From positions 189,158,344 to 189,222,343 of the forward strand of contig NC_080672.1 of the NCBI RefSeq assembly GCF_030247195.1: DNA of 64,000 bases. Direction: 5' to 3'. Within the stretch, counting starts at the first letter, position 1. Each line of letters begins with the position of its first letter. This DNA is from Topomyia yanbarensis. Taxonomy: Eukaryota; Arthropoda; Insecta; Diptera; Culicidae. The notes beneath the pieces are model-generated. The model made no database searches. It was not told the origin of the DNA and saw only the letters and a list, made by a program, of their open reading frames with translations. Shown piece by piece: positions 34,912-46,937 of this stretch. The position numbers and the translations under genes are program-made.

Positions 34912-34972
34912 TGTGTTATAATAACTTGTGTTATAATAACTTTGTGTTAAGTATGAATGTGATATATTAAAA
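34912..34972 (-). repeat. Remnant of gypsy 5' LTR
   Basis: TGTTATAATAAC occurs twice here (34914 and 34929). The second copy continues as at 25396, the outer edge of the 3' LTR. It is cut at 34973 by a satellite end. Confidence 0.5.
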
Positions 34973-36440
34973 CCTATTTTAATCCACCTAGCGGTGCAAT
35001 TGTGCCTTTCTCAATCATGAATCACGAGAATGTGTGCGTTGTTTATATTCATTAAAAGCTTTTAAATGCATATATTACATTTTATTATTATACATCACAT
35101 GACAACTATATACAGGAAAATAAATCATTATTCGAGTTCTAAAATTTTGAAAAAGAAAAAACAGCCACGGTAATATTGAACTGAAAAACCTATTTTAATC
35201 CACCTAGCGGTGCAATTGTGCCTTTCTCAATCATGAATCACGAGAATGTGTGCGTTGTTTATATTCATTAAAAGCTTTTAAATGCATATATTACATTTTA
35301 TTATTATACATCACACGACAACTATATACAGGAAAATAAATCATTATTCGAGTTCTAAAATTTTGAAAAAGAAAAAACAGCCACGGTAATATTGAACTGA
35401 AAAAAGGTGCAAAATCGGCAAAGTCCCAAAAAGTCGATTTTTATAAAAAAAATTTTTTCGAGATAACATAAAATCTCGACGTTTCATGCATTTTAAAGAT
35501 GTTTGGCATCAAAAATACGAATTCGATTTCCGAAATTTCATGGGGTCCCCCCTTTGAGAAAAAATTTGAGTTCCGGCTTATATGGGAATTTCATATGTGA
35601 CCGGACGATTTAGTCTATATTTCCGGACCCATATAAGCGATCCGTACGAAACATCTGTGGGGATAATATAGCTATCATTTGGGACTAAGTTTGTGAAAAT
35701 CGGCCCAACCATTTCAGGGAAACTGATGTGAGTTCGTAAATTTTGAAAGATGGCCGCTTTTCCCGGGCACTTCCGGAACCGTCTATGGTGGTCAATGTAG
35801 TCAACGAAAGTTTGTTTGGCCGTCGGTGACCTAGAACTGCGAAGTTAAGTTATTTGAGAGACATTTTAGCGAAATTTTTACCTTTTTTGCTTCCATCGGG
35901 GTATCGGTTTGAATCACAATTTGCTATGTGATCGCACGCCACAACCCGTAATTCCGGAACCGGAAGTCGGTTGGGGATAAAATTTAATAGCCATTTACGG
36001 GGAAGCAACATCTTTCATTTGAGACTAAGTTTGGTTGATTCGGTCTAGCCACCTCCGAGAAACCGATGTGACTGTTAGTCTGAATTTGGATACTTCCGCC
36101 GGGGCCGATGATGGTGGTCAATGTGACCAAAGAGTCTTTGAATGGCTGTTAATGACCTAGTACTACAAATCGAAGCAGTTGTGGTCACATATTGGAAAAA
36201 TTTTCACCATTATACATTCATTGCAGAATTTCTTAAAATCGACATTTTCTGCGTGATCGTACTCATCACCCTGTAATTCCGGAACCGGAAGTCGGATCCA
36301 TTAGAAATTCAATAGCAGCCTATGGGAACGTTGCACCTTTCATTTGGGACTAAGACGCACATACACACACACATACATACACACACATACATACACACAC
36401 AGACATTTGCCGAACTCGACGAACTGAATCGAATGGTATA

Positions 36441-38621
36441 TTTATTTATTTCAAGTCGTCAATCAGATGTAGACCGGTTTCTTACAATAATTATTAAACT
36501 AACTTAACACTAGTTAAAATTTTGGTTTACTTTAAACTGCTGCTTAAGTTTTGTTTTCGACATAGTGAAGTCAATGCTTTCGCAATGTTTGTTGTAAATA
36601 TTCATCATTTGGTTTAAAGGGCCAAACTTGGCATAATTGGTGCGATGGCGAATTGTACAAAAGATGCTGCGGTTACGTAGTTGTCGAGAAGGAGCATAAA
36701 AATTTAGTTTCGATAAAAGTTCGATTGAATCAATACGATGTGATACAATGTCGTTTACAAATGATACCATAGAAAATTCACGACGATCTTTCAAGGTTTG
36801 AACGTCAATTAGCATGCACCGTGCTTCATAAGATGGCAAATGTAGTCCAGTCCAACCTAGTTTACGAAGAGCGAACATCAAAAACTGCTTTTGTACTGAT
36901 TCTATCCGGTTTGCATGTGTTGCTGAAAAAGGCGACCAAACTATACTACAATATTCTAGTGTTGAACGCACATAGGCTACATATAATGTTTTTATTGTGT
37001 AGGGATCTTGGAAATTATAGCAGAAGCGTTTAATAAAACCTAGTGTGCTATTTGCTTTGTTAATTATTGTGTTATAATGATCTATGAATGTTATTTTGGA
37101 ATCTATAATAACTCCTAGATCTCTTATTCTGTCACACTTTCCTACTTGTTGATTTCCCAATAAGATTCTATTGTTCTGTATATTATTCTTTCTACTCAAT
37201 GTTATGGAATTACATTTTTTTACATTCAGTTTCAGCAGGCTTTTATTACACCATGTATAAAATATATTTACTTCGTTTTGAAATGTCTGAAAGTCTTCAC
37301 CATTTCTTATTTCTAGAAATAGTTTCATATCATCAGCATATATAAGAACTTTTACATTTTTTAGAATGAAGGAAATGTCGTTAACAAATAAAATAAAGAA
37401 TAGCGGCCCCAAATGAGACCCTTGAGGGACTCCTGATGTAACTTGAATTGGGATTGATTTTATCCCTTTAAATCTAACGGCTTGTTCACGATTTGTAAGA
37501 TATGATTGTACCCATGTAAGAAGTCCTGGCTCAAACCCCATTTTTTCTAATTTAAAAAGTAGCATGGGTATGTCGATGCGATCAAATGCTTTGCTAAAAT
37601 CTGTATAAAGAGCTTCAACGTGGTTTCCGTTATCCATTGCTGTTAATGTGTAGTTAATGAATTCGAGTAGATTTGTACTTGTAGAACGCCCTTTGAAAAA
37701 ACCATGTTGCACATGGGTAATTCTGTTCTTGATTTGGTGGAATAAATTTTCATTAACAATCGCCTCGAAAATCTTGGGAATGCACGAGATGATAGCTATT
37801 CCACGATAGTTACGCACATCGGATTTTTTACCATTTTTAAAAATTGGAACTAGGAAAGAGCTTTTCCATGTTTTAGGAAAACAACCTGATTCTAGAGACA
37901 TGTTAAAAAGCCAAAATAAAGGAGCGGTTAGTTCTATTGACAAAGTTTTTAAAAACACCGGTGGAACGCCATCAGGTCCAGGGCTTTTAGAGCTATCCAA
38001 GTTTTTTAAGGCATCCATGATTGTATGTACTTTTATCTGTTTAATGTTAATATCTCTTGAAAGTTCTGGGAGGAATGAAAAGTATTCACGCTCTCGATCC
38101 TTTTCTGAAAATGTAGTGTAAACTTCCTGGAAGAATGTTGCAAAAAGATTGCAGATTTCCTCTGAGTTATCGCCTACCTTTCCATCAAGATGCATTTCTG
38201 TTGGGAAATGATCCGATTTTATTTTAGTTTTTACGTAATTAAAGAAGTTTTTTGGGCAAGTTTTTATATTGCGTTCTGTTCTTGCATTGTACTCTTCAAA
38301 CGCGATATCAATGGCAAGGTTCAATTGATCGCATAGATTTAAATAGTTTGTTAAGCTATCTTCGCTGTTGTATTTTTTGTAGATTTTGTGTGCTTTCTGC
38401 TTACGATTTTTTAAATTTTTGATTTCTCTATTAAACCAGATGGGATGTTTTGAGTTATAGTGACGCCTTCTTCTTTTCAATGGTATATCTTCGTGAATGA
38501 CTTCAAATAATATTTTGTAGAAGATGTCTACGGCAGCTTCAACATTTTCTTCATTTCTTAAAATCATTTGCCAGTTTATTGCATTAATTTTTTGCCTCAA
38601 GCTTTCATAGTTAGCGGACTC
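36441..38621 (-). mobile_element. 5'-truncated LINE copy A inside a satellite monomer
   Basis: Bounded by GTATA at 36436-36440 and 38622-38626, a short target duplication within the monomer word GGTATATGTCAC. The 3' end (left on the plus strand) is an AAATAAATAAA tail. The frame is still open where the 5' truncation cuts it at 38621, and there is no endonuclease. Confidence 0.85.
36510..38600 (-). CDS. LINE reverse transcriptase, long open frame (copy A)
   Basis: About 700 codons stay open up to the truncation point at 38621, so no true start codon exists. An N-terminal linker region (WFNREIKNLKNRKQKAH) is followed by SPGPDGVPPVFLK, SSFLVPIFKNGKKSDVRNYRGIAI, FSKAFDRID (motif A), TSGVPQGSHLGPLFFILFVNDI (motif B) and YADDMKLF (motif C, about 37328-37351), then thumb and C-terminal region. 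All RT motifs are intact. The clade (Jockey/CR1-like superfamily) is not fixed. Copy B differs at four residues (H/Y, V/G, G/E, E/Q). Confidence 0.9.
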   Translation of the reverse strand: MRQKINAINWQMILRNEENVEAAVDIFYKILFEVIHEDIPLKRRRRHYNSKHPIWFNREIKNLKNRKQKAHKIYKKYNSEDSLTNYLNLCDQLNLAIDIAFEEYNARTERNIKTCPKNFFNYVKTKIKSDHFPTEMHLDGKVGDNSEEICNLFATFFQEVYTTFSEKDREREYFSFLPELSRDINIKQIKVHTIMDALKNLDSSKSPGPDGVPPVFLKTLSIELTAPLFWLFNMSLESGCFPKTWKSSFLVPIFKNGKKSDVRNYRGIAIISCIPKIFEAIVNENLFHQIKNRITHVQHGFFKGRSTSTNLLEFINYTLTAMDNGNHVEALYTDFSKAFDRIDIPMLLFKLEKMGFEPGLLTWVQSYLTNREQAVRFKGIKSIPIQVTSGVPQGSHLGPLFFILFVNDISFILKNVKVLIYADDMKLFLEIRNGEDFQTFQNEVNIFYTWCNKSLLKLNVKKCNSITLSRKNNIQNNRILLGNQQVGKCDRIRDLGVIIDSKITFIDHYNTIINKANSTLGFIKRFCYNFQDPYTIKTLYVAYVRSTLEYCSIVWSPFSATHANRIESVQKQFLMFALRKLGWTGLHLPSYEARCMLIDVQTLKDRREFSMVSFVNDIVSHRIDSIELLSKLNFYAPSRQLRNRSIFCTIRHRTNYAKFGPLNQMMNIYNKHCESIDFTMSKTKLKQQFKVNQNFN

Positions 38622-40912
38622 GTATATGTCACTCGGCCCTCCGGGCCTCCGTTAAAAAGTCGGTTTTCAGAGCAATTGCAATACCTTTCTCTTGAGAAAG
38701 GCAAAAAGGTGCGAAATCGGCAAAGTCCCAAAAAGTCGATTTTTATAAAAAAAATTTTTTTCGAGATAACATAAAATCTCGACGTTTCATGCATTTTAAA
38801 GATGTTTGGCATCAAAAATACGAATTCGATTTCTGAAATTTCATGGGGTCCCCCCTTTGGAAAAAATTTGAGTTCCGGCTTATATGGGAATTTCATATGT
38901 GACCGGACGATTTAGTCTATATTTCCGGACCCATATAAGCGATCCGTACGAAATTTTATAGACATCTGTGGGGATAATATAGCTATCATTTGGGACTAAG
39001 TTTGTGAAAATCGGCCCAACCATTTCCGAGAAACTGATATGAGTTTGCTAGTTATGAAAGATGGCCGCTTTTCCCGGGCACTTCCGGAACCGTCTATGGT
39101 GGTCAATGTAGTCAACGAAAGTTTGTTTGGCCGTCGGTGACCTAGAACTGCAAAGTTAAAATATTTGAGAGACATTTTAGTGAAATTTTTACCTTTTTTG
39201 CTTCCATCGGGGTATCGGTTTGAATCACAATTTGCTATGTGATCGCACGCCACAACCCGTAACTCCGGAACCGGAAGTCGGTTGGGGATAAAATTAAATA
39301 GCCATTTACGGGGACGCAATACCTTTCATTTGAGGTCAAGTTTAGTCGAATCGGTCTAGCCATCTCCGAGAAACCGATGTGACTGCTACTCTGAATTTGG
39401 ATACTTCCGCCGGGGCTTCCGGAACCGATGATGGTGGCCAATGTGACCAAAGAGACTTTGAATGGCTGTTAATGACCTAGTACTACAAATCGAAGCAATT
39501 GTGGTCACATTTTGGAAAAATTTTCACCATTATACATTCATTGCAGAATTTCTTAAAATCGACGTTTTCTGCGTGATCGTACTCATCACCCTGTAATTCC
39601 GGAACCGGAAGTCGGATCCATTAGAAATTCAATAGCAGCCTATAGGAACGTTACACCTTTCATTTGGGACTAAGTTTGTAAAAATCGGTTCATCCATCTC
39701 TGAGAAAAGTGAGTGAGATTGTGTTCGCGTACACACACAGACGCACATACACACACACATACATACACACACACACACAGACATTTGCCGAACTCGACGA
39801 ACTGAATCGAATGGTATATGTCACTCGGCCCTCCGGGCCTCCGTTAAAAAGTCGGTTTTCAGAGCAATTGCAATACCTTTCTATTGAGAAAGGCAAAAAG
39901 GTGCAAAATCGGCAAAGTCCCAAAAAGTCGATTTTTATAAAAAAAAATTTTGCATTTTAAAGATGTTTGGCATCAAAAATACGAATTCGATTTCCGAAAT
40001 TTCATGGGGTCCCCCCTTTGAGAAAAAATTTGAGTTCCCGCTTATATGGGAATTTCATATGTGACCGGACGATTTAGTCTATATTTCCGGACCCATATAA
40101 GCGATCCGTACGAAACATCTGTGGGGATAATATAGCTATCATTTGGAACTAAGTTTGTGAAAATCGGCCCAACCATTTCAGGGAAACTGATGTGAGTTCG
40201 TAAATTTTGAAAGATGGCCGCTTTTCCCGGGCACTTCCGGAACCGTCTATGGTGGTCAATGTAGTCAACGAAAGTTTGTTTGGCCGTCGGTGACCTAGAA
40301 CTGCGAAGTTAAGTTATTTGAGAGACATTTTAGCGAAATTTTTACCTTTTTTGCTTCCATCGGGGTATCGGTTTGAATCACAATTTGCTATGTGATCGCA
40401 CGCCACAACCCGTAATTCCGGAACCGGAAGTCGGTTGGGGATAAAATTTAATAGCCATTTACGGGGAAGCAACATCTTCCATTTGAGACTAAGTTTGGTT
40501 GATTCGGTCTAGCCACCTCCGAGAAACCGATGTGACTGTTAGTCTGAATTTGGATACTTCCGCCGGGGCTTCCGGAACCGATGATGGTGGTCAATGTGAC
40601 CAAAGAGTCTTTGAATGGCTGTTAATGACCTAGTACTACAAATCGAAGCAGTTGTGGTCACATTTTGGAAAATTTTCACCATTATACATTCATTGCAGAA
40701 TTTCTTAAAATCGACATTTTCTGCGTGATCGTACTCATCACCCTGTAATTCCGGAACCGGAAGTCGGATCCATTAGAAATTCAATAGCAGCCTATGGGAA
40801 CGTTGCACCTTTCATTTGGGACTAAGACGCACATACACACACACATACATACACACACATACATACACACACAGACATTTGCCGAACTCGACGAACTGAA
40901 TCGAATGGTATA

Positions 40913-43093
40913 TTTATTTATTTCAAGTCGTCAATCAGATGTAGACCGGTTTCTTACAATAATTATTAAACTAACTTAACACTAGTTAAAATTTTGGTTT
41001 ACTTTAAACTGCTGCTTAAGTTTTGTTTTCGACATAGTGAAGTCAATGCTTTCGCAATGTTTGTTGTAAATATTCATCATTTGGTTTAAAGGGCCAAACT
41101 TGGCATAATTGGTGCGATGGCGAATTGTACAAAAGATGCTGCGGTTACGTAGTTGTCGAGAAGGAGCATAAAAATTTAGTTTCGATAAAAGTTCGATTGA
41201 ATCAATACGATGTGATACAATGTCGTTTACAAATGATACCATAGAAAATTCACGACGATCTTTCAAGGTTTGAACGTCAATTAGCATGCACCGTGCTTCA
41301 TAAGATGGCAAATGTAGTCCAGTCCAACCTAGTTTACGAAGAGCGAACATCAAAAACTGCTTTTGTACTGATTCTATCCGGTTTGCATGTGTTGCTGAAA
41401 AAGGCGACCAAACTATACTACAATATTGTAGTGTTGAACGCACATAGGCTACATATAATGTTTTTATTGTGTAGGGATCTTGGAAATTATAGCAGAAGCG
41501 TTTAATAAAACCTAGTGTGCTATTTGCTTTGTTAATTATTGTGTTATAATGATCTATGAATGTTATTTTGGAATCTATAATAACTCCTAGATCTCTTATT
41601 CTGTCACACTTTTCTACTTGTTGATTTCCCAATAAGATTCTATTGTTCTGTATATTATTCTTTCTACTCAATGTTATGGAATTACATTTTTTTACATTCA
41701 GTTTCAGCAGGCTTTTATTACACCATGTATAAAATATATTTACTTCGTTTTGAAATGTCTGAAAGTCTTCACCATTTCTTATTTCTAGAAATAGTTTCAT
41801 ATCATCAGCATATATAAGAACTTTTACATTTTTTAGAATGAAGGAAATGTCGTTAACAAATAAAATAAAGAATAGCGGCCCCAAATGAGACCCTTGAGGG
41901 ACTCCTGATGTAACTTGAATTGGGATTGATTTTATCCCTTTAAATCTAACAGCTTGTTCACGATTTGTAAGATATGATTGTACCCATGTAAGAAGTCCTG
42001 GCTCAAACCCCATTTTTTCTAATTTAAAAAGTAGCATGGGTATGTCGATGCGATCAAATGCTTTGCTAAAATCTGTATAAAGAGCTTCCCCGTGGTTTCC
42101 GTTATCCATTGCTGTTAATGTGTAGTTAATGAATTCGAGTAGATTTGTACTTGTAGAACGCCCTTTGAAAAAACCATGTTGCACATGGGTAATTCTGTTC
42201 TTGATTTGGTGGAATAAATTTTCATTAACAATCGCCTCGAAAATCTTGGGAATGCACGAGATGATAGCTATTCCACGATAGTTACGCACATCGGATTTTT
42301 TACCATTTTTAAAAATTGGAACTAGGAAAGAGCTTTTCCATGTTTTAGGAAAACAACCTGATTCTAGAGACATGTTAAAAAGCCAAAATAAAGGAGCGGT
42401 TAGTTCTATTGACAAAGTTTTTAAAAACACCGGTGGAACGCCATCAGGTCCAGGGCTTTTAGAGCTATCCAAGTTTTTTAAGGCATCCATGATTGTATGT
42501 ACTTTTATCTGTTTAATGTTAATATCTCTTGAAAGTTCTGGGAGGAATGAAAAGTATTCACGCTCTCGATCCTTCTCTGAAAATGTAGTGTAAACTTCCT
42601 GGAAGAATGTTGCAAAAAGATTGCAGATTTCCTCTGAGTTATCGCCTACCTTTCCATCAAGATGCATTTCTGTTGGGAAATAATCCGATTTTATTTTAGT
42701 TTTTACGTAATTAAAGAAGTTTTTTGGGCAAGTTTTTATATTGCGTTCTGTTCTTGCATTGTACTCTTCAAACGCGATATCAATGGCAAGGTTCAATTGA
42801 TCGCATAGATTTAAATAGTTTGTTAAGCTATCTTCGCTGTTGTATTTTTTGTAGATTTTGTGTGCTTTCTGCTTACGATTTTTTAAATTTTTGATTTCTC
42901 TATTAAACCAGATGGGATGTTTTGAGTTATAGTGACGCCTTCTTCTTTTCAATGGTATATCTTCGTGAATGACTTCAAATAATATTTTGTAGAAGATGTC
43001 TACGGCAGCTTCAACATTTTCTTCATTTCTTAAAATCATTTGCCAGTTTATTGCATTAATTTTTTGCCTCAAGCTTTCATAGTTAGCGGACTC
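40913..43093 (-). mobile_element. 5'-truncated LINE copy B inside a satellite monomer
   Basis: Same ends and same target word as copy A, exactly 4,472 bp further on, with GTATA at 40908-40912 and 43094-43098. The surrounding monomer shares private deletions with that of copy A, so this is a copy by array amplification. Confidence 0.85.
40982..43072 (-). CDS. LINE reverse transcriptase, long open frame (copy B)
   Basis: The same frame as 36510-38600, open to the 5' truncation, with intact motifs A (FSKAFDRID), B (SGVPQGSHLG) and C (YADD). Four amino-acid differences from copy A and few silent changes are visible. It can have no endonuclease and no natural start, so expression would need an outside promoter. 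Confidence 0.9.
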   Translation of the reverse strand: MRQKINAINWQMILRNEENVEAAVDIFYKILFEVIHEDIPLKRRRRHYNSKHPIWFNREIKNLKNRKQKAHKIYKKYNSEDSLTNYLNLCDQLNLAIDIAFEEYNARTERNIKTCPKNFFNYVKTKIKSDYFPTEMHLDGKVGDNSEEICNLFATFFQEVYTTFSEKDREREYFSFLPELSRDINIKQIKVHTIMDALKNLDSSKSPGPDGVPPVFLKTLSIELTAPLFWLFNMSLESGCFPKTWKSSFLVPIFKNGKKSDVRNYRGIAIISCIPKIFEAIVNENLFHQIKNRITHVQHGFFKGRSTSTNLLEFINYTLTAMDNGNHGEALYTDFSKAFDRIDIPMLLFKLEKMGFEPGLLTWVQSYLTNREQAVRFKGIKSIPIQVTSGVPQGSHLGPLFFILFVNDISFILKNVKVLIYADDMKLFLEIRNGEDFQTFQNEVNIFYTWCNKSLLKLNVKKCNSITLSRKNNIQNNRILLGNQQVEKCDRIRDLGVIIDSKITFIDHYNTIINKANSTLGFIKRFCYNFQDPYTIKTLYVAYVRSTLQYCSIVWSPFSATHANRIESVQKQFLMFALRKLGWTGLHLPSYEARCMLIDVQTLKDRREFSMVSFVNDIVSHRIDSIELLSKLNFYAPSRQLRNRSIFCTIRHRTNYAKFGPLNQMMNIYNKHCESIDFTMSKTKLKQQFKVNQNFN

Positions 43094-45575
43094 GTATATG
43101 TCACTCGGCCCTCCGGGCCTCCGTTAAAAAGTCGGTTTTCAGAGCAATTGCAATACCTTTCTATTGAGAAAGGCAAAAAGGTGCGAAATCGGCAAAGTCC
43201 CAAAAAGTCGATTTTTATAAAAAAATATTTTTTCGAGATAACATAAAATCTCGACGTTTCATGCATTTTAAAGATGTTTGGCATCAAAAATACGAATTCG
43301 ATTTCTGAAATTTCATGAGGTCCCCCCTTTGAAAAAAAATTTGAGTTCCGGCTTATACGGGAATTTCATATGTGACCGGACGGTTTAGTCTATATTTCCG
43401 GACCATATAAGCGATCCGTACGAAATTTTGTAGACATCTATGGGGATATTATAGCTATCATTTGGGACTAAGTTTGTGAAAATTGGCCTAACCATTTCCG
43501 GGAAACTGATGTGAGTTCGTAAATTTTGAAAGATAGCCGCTTTCCCGGGCACTTCCGGAACCGTCTATGGTGGTTAATGTAGTCAACGAAAGTTTGGTTG
43601 GCCGTCGGTGACCTAGAACAGCAAATTTAAGTTGTTTGAGAGACATTTTAGCGAAATTTTTACCTTTTTTGCTTTCATCGGAGTATCGGTTTGAATCACA
43701 ATTTGCTATGTGATCGCACGCCACAACCTGTAACTCCGGAACCGGATGTCGGATCGGGATGAAATTAAATAGCCATTTACGGGGACGCAATACCTTTCAT
43801 TTGAGGCCAAGTTTAGTCGAATCGGTCTAGCCATCTCCGAGAAACCGATGTGACTGTTATTCTGAATTTAGATACTTCCACCGGGGCTTCCGGAACCGAG
43901 GATGGTGGCCAATGTGGCCAAATAGACTTTGAATGGATGTTAGTGACCTAATACTACAAATCGAAGCAGTTGTGGTCATATTTTGGAAAATTTTTCACCT
44001 TTATACATTCATTGCAGAATTTATTAAAATCGACATTTTCTGCGTGTTCGTACTTATCACCCTGTAATTCCGGAACCGGAAGTCGGATCCATTAGAAATT
44101 CAATAGCAGCCTATGAGAACGTTGCACCTTTCATTTGAGACAAAGTTTGTCAAAATCGGTTCAGCCATCTCTGAGAAAAATGAGTGACATTTTTGGTCAC
44201 ATACACACACATACACACACACATACATACATACACACATACATACACACACAGACATTTGCCGAACTCGACGAACTGAATCGAATGGTATATGTCACTC
44301 GGCCCTCCGGGCCTCCGTTAAAAGGTCGGTTTTCAGAGCAATAGCAATACATTTCTATTGAGAAAGGCAAAAAGGTGCAAAATCGGCAAAGTCCCAAAAA
44401 GTCGATTTTTATAAAAAAAATTTTTTTCGAGATAACATAAAATCTCGACGTTTCATTCATTTTAAAGATGTTTGGCATCAAAAATACGAATTCGATTTCT
44501 GAAATTTCATGAGGTCCCCCCTTCGAAAAAAAATTTGAGTTCCGGCTTATATGGGAATTTCATATGTGACCGGACGGTTTAGTCTATATTTCCGGAACCA
44601 TATAAGCGATCCGTACGAAATTTTATAGACATCTATGGGGATATTATAGCTATCATTTGGGACTAAGTTTGTGAAAATTGGCCCAACCATTTCCGGGAAA
44701 CTGATGTGAGTTCGTAAATTTTGAAAGATGGCCGCTTTTCCCGGGCACTTCCGGAACCGTCCATGGTGGTTAATGTAGTCAACGAAAGTTTGGTTAGCCG
44801 TCGGTGACCTAGAACAGCAAATTTAAGTTGTTTGAGAGACATTTTAGCGAAATTTTTACCTTTTTTGCTTTCATCGGAGTATCGGTTTGAATCACAATTT
44901 GCTATGTGATCGCACGCCACAACCTGTAACTCCGGAACCGGATGTCGGATCGGGATGAAATTAAATAGCCATTTACGGGGACGCAATACCTTTCATTTGA
45001 GGCCAAGTTTAGTCGAATCGGTCTAGCCATCTCCGAGAAACCGATGTGACTGTTATTCTGAATTTAGATACTTCCGCCGGGGCTTCCGGAACCGAGGATG
45101 GTGGCCAATGTGGCCAAATAGACTTTGAATGGATGTTAGTGACCTAATACTACAAATCGAAGCAGTTGTGGTCATATTTTGGAAAATTTTTCACCTTTAT
45201 ACATTCATTGCAGAATTTATTAAAATCGACATTTTCTGCGTGTTCGTACTTATCACCCTGTAATTCCGGAACCGGAAGTCGGATCCATTAGAAATTCAAT
45301 AGCAGCCTATGGGAACGTTGCACCTTTCATTTGAGACTAAGTTTGTCAAAATCGGTTCAGCCATCTCTGAGAAAAATGAGTGACATTTTTGGTCACATAC
45401 ACACACACACATACACACACATATACATACATACACACATACATACACACACACAGACATTTGCCGAACTCGACGAACTGAATCGAATGGTATATGTCAC
45501 TCGGCCCTCCGGGCCTCCGTTAAAAAGTCGGTTTTCAGAGCAATTGCAATACCTTTCTATTGAGAAAGGCAAAAC

Positions 45576-46435
45576 ACTTTTTGTGCCCGTTTAAAACTCA
45601 TCATGAACTGTCATGAACTGTGTCTATATTTCTTCAACTTAATCTACTTATACTAACTAATACATGTAAACCTTAAAGCTAATTTTCCTATCAGATAGTT
45701 TCGTTCTAATAGGCGGGGCTTCGAAAGCTCGCCATGAATGTTTCTTACGTCTAAAGTTACTTCTATGGCTGTCTCGCCAGTGTGCGTATATGTTTATGGA
45801 GAAAGGAGGGGCTTAGTCGAATAGTCAGTTCTCTTACGTTATATTCTCTCTACTCTCTTGTTCGCTTCGCATCGGTATTTTGAGCTGACCTTCATAGCTT
45901 AGCCGGTGCTACCTGCCTTAATGTTTTTGTTTGTTGAAATTGCTGTGGTATGACTTTACTGTTCGGAAGGCATGATTTATTACGGTCAAGTTTTCGTTCT
46001 TGGTTTTGGGTTTAAATTCGTGTTGTAGAAACATGCATATGTTTTGAGAGACGTGAGTTTGGTTCTGTGGCTTGTATGTAGATCGGTTTTCCGGTTTGAA
46101 TGTAGGTCTGTTTACGAGGTGCTAAAGATGCAGGTCTGTTTTAGAAATGTGTTTGGTTGATTATTACTAGCTGTGAAAAACATAGTTGTTTGGTACTGTA
46201 CATGTTGTCTTTTGTACGAAGTGGGTTTTTGTGTCAATGGGGCTAAGTGTTATGCTTGGAATTCATGGTCTGAGTGTTTGATTTATTTAAGCGCTGTCAG
46301 TAATTTTCGTGTGCTATGGTTTTCGTCATGTTCGATGTAAGATTTTCGAGTCGTGGGAAACTATCGGTTTGAGATGCGATGTTGTGTCGTAGGTTGGGTC
46401 AATTGATATTATGTTTGGGGTATGGTTGATATTGG
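45576..46435. other. Unassigned, possible LTR-element untranslated DNA
   Basis: No coding signal. It ends in the 11-bp minisatellite shared with 25262-25298, which lies just outside the gypsy 3' LTR, so it may derive from the same parent sequence. No other feature is seen. Confidence 0.35.
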
Positions 46436-46477
46436 TGTAGTACAGGTATAGTACAGGTATAGTACAGGTATAGTACA
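46436..46477. repeat. 11-bp minisatellite (CAGGTATAGTA)n, second locus
   Basis: About 3.5 copies preceded by GGTGTAGTA and followed by CACC; same unit and phase as 25262-25298. Confidence 0.9.
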
Positions 46478-46937
46478 CCGTCATAGGTTGCCAATGTGGT
46501 CAAAGCTGCTTTGATTGATCATTAGTGATCCAGACCCGCAAACTAGAGTAATGTTACATCAATTTTAATGTTTTACATCATTTGAACATCATGGTGATAA
46601 AAGTTTATATGGGAATTTACAGTGTGACCGCACTCTTCAACCCGTAACTCCGCAACCGGAAGTCGGATCAATTAAAAATTCAATAGCAGCTTATGGGAGC
46701 GTTATACCTTTCAGATGAAACTAAGTTTGCAAAAATCGGTTCAGCCATCTCTGAGAAAATTGTGTGAGTTTAAATGACACACACATACACATACACACAC
46801 ACATATATATACACACACACACACACACACAGACGACGAACTGAATCGAATGGTGTATGACACTCGGCCCTCCGGGCCTCGGTTAAAAAGTCAATTTTTA
46901 CAGTGCATAACCTTTCTTTATATGAGAAAGGCAAAAA
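46478..46937 (+). repeat. Type III satellite-like element
   Basis: It contains the family core (GCAAAAATCGGTTCAGCCATC near 46730), a (CA)n tract at 46778-46832, the GC palindrome and the end hairpin CCTTTCTTTATATGAGAAAGG just before GCAAAAA. Its reverse complement is at 56634-57124. It is inserted next to an A-run in the ~436-bp family, at the same place as its counterpart. Confidence 0.8.

Larger units (their letters stand above)
25396..34972 (-). mobile_element. Ty3/Gypsy retrotransposon, 412/mdg1-like, heavily interrupted
   Basis: Minus-strand order from high to low coordinate: LTR remnant, primer binding site (34901-34911, TGGCGACCATG), gag remnant, protease, RT, RNase H, integrase, 3' LTR region. 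TGGCGACC is the tRNA-Arg-type primer site known for 412/mdg1 elements, and the RT wording agrees. The 15-mer TGTTATAATAACTTT occurs at both outer ends (25396-25410 and 34929-34943), consistent with LTR edges, but the 5' LTR is otherwise replaced by satellite DNA. Five insertions or rearrangements break the element, and it is dead. Confidence 0.8.
34973..45575 (-). repeat. Type II satellite array, ~1.2-kb monomers with LINE-bearing members
   Basis: It starts with two 216-bp end units (34973, 35189). Then monomers follow, whose CTCGGCCCTCCGGGCC blocks fall at about 38630, 39825, 43103, 44298 and 45499, spaced about 1,195-1,200 bp where uninterrupted. Each monomer is built from three ~337-bp subunits marked by 'gactaagtttgtgaaaatcgg'-like words (for example 43468, 43805, 44140). 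One subunit carries an extra ~180 bp with the (CA)n tract, the GC palindrome and the CCTTTCT/AGAAAGG hairpin. Two monomers contain the same LINE. It ends at 45575 after the hairpin. Confidence 0.9.
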
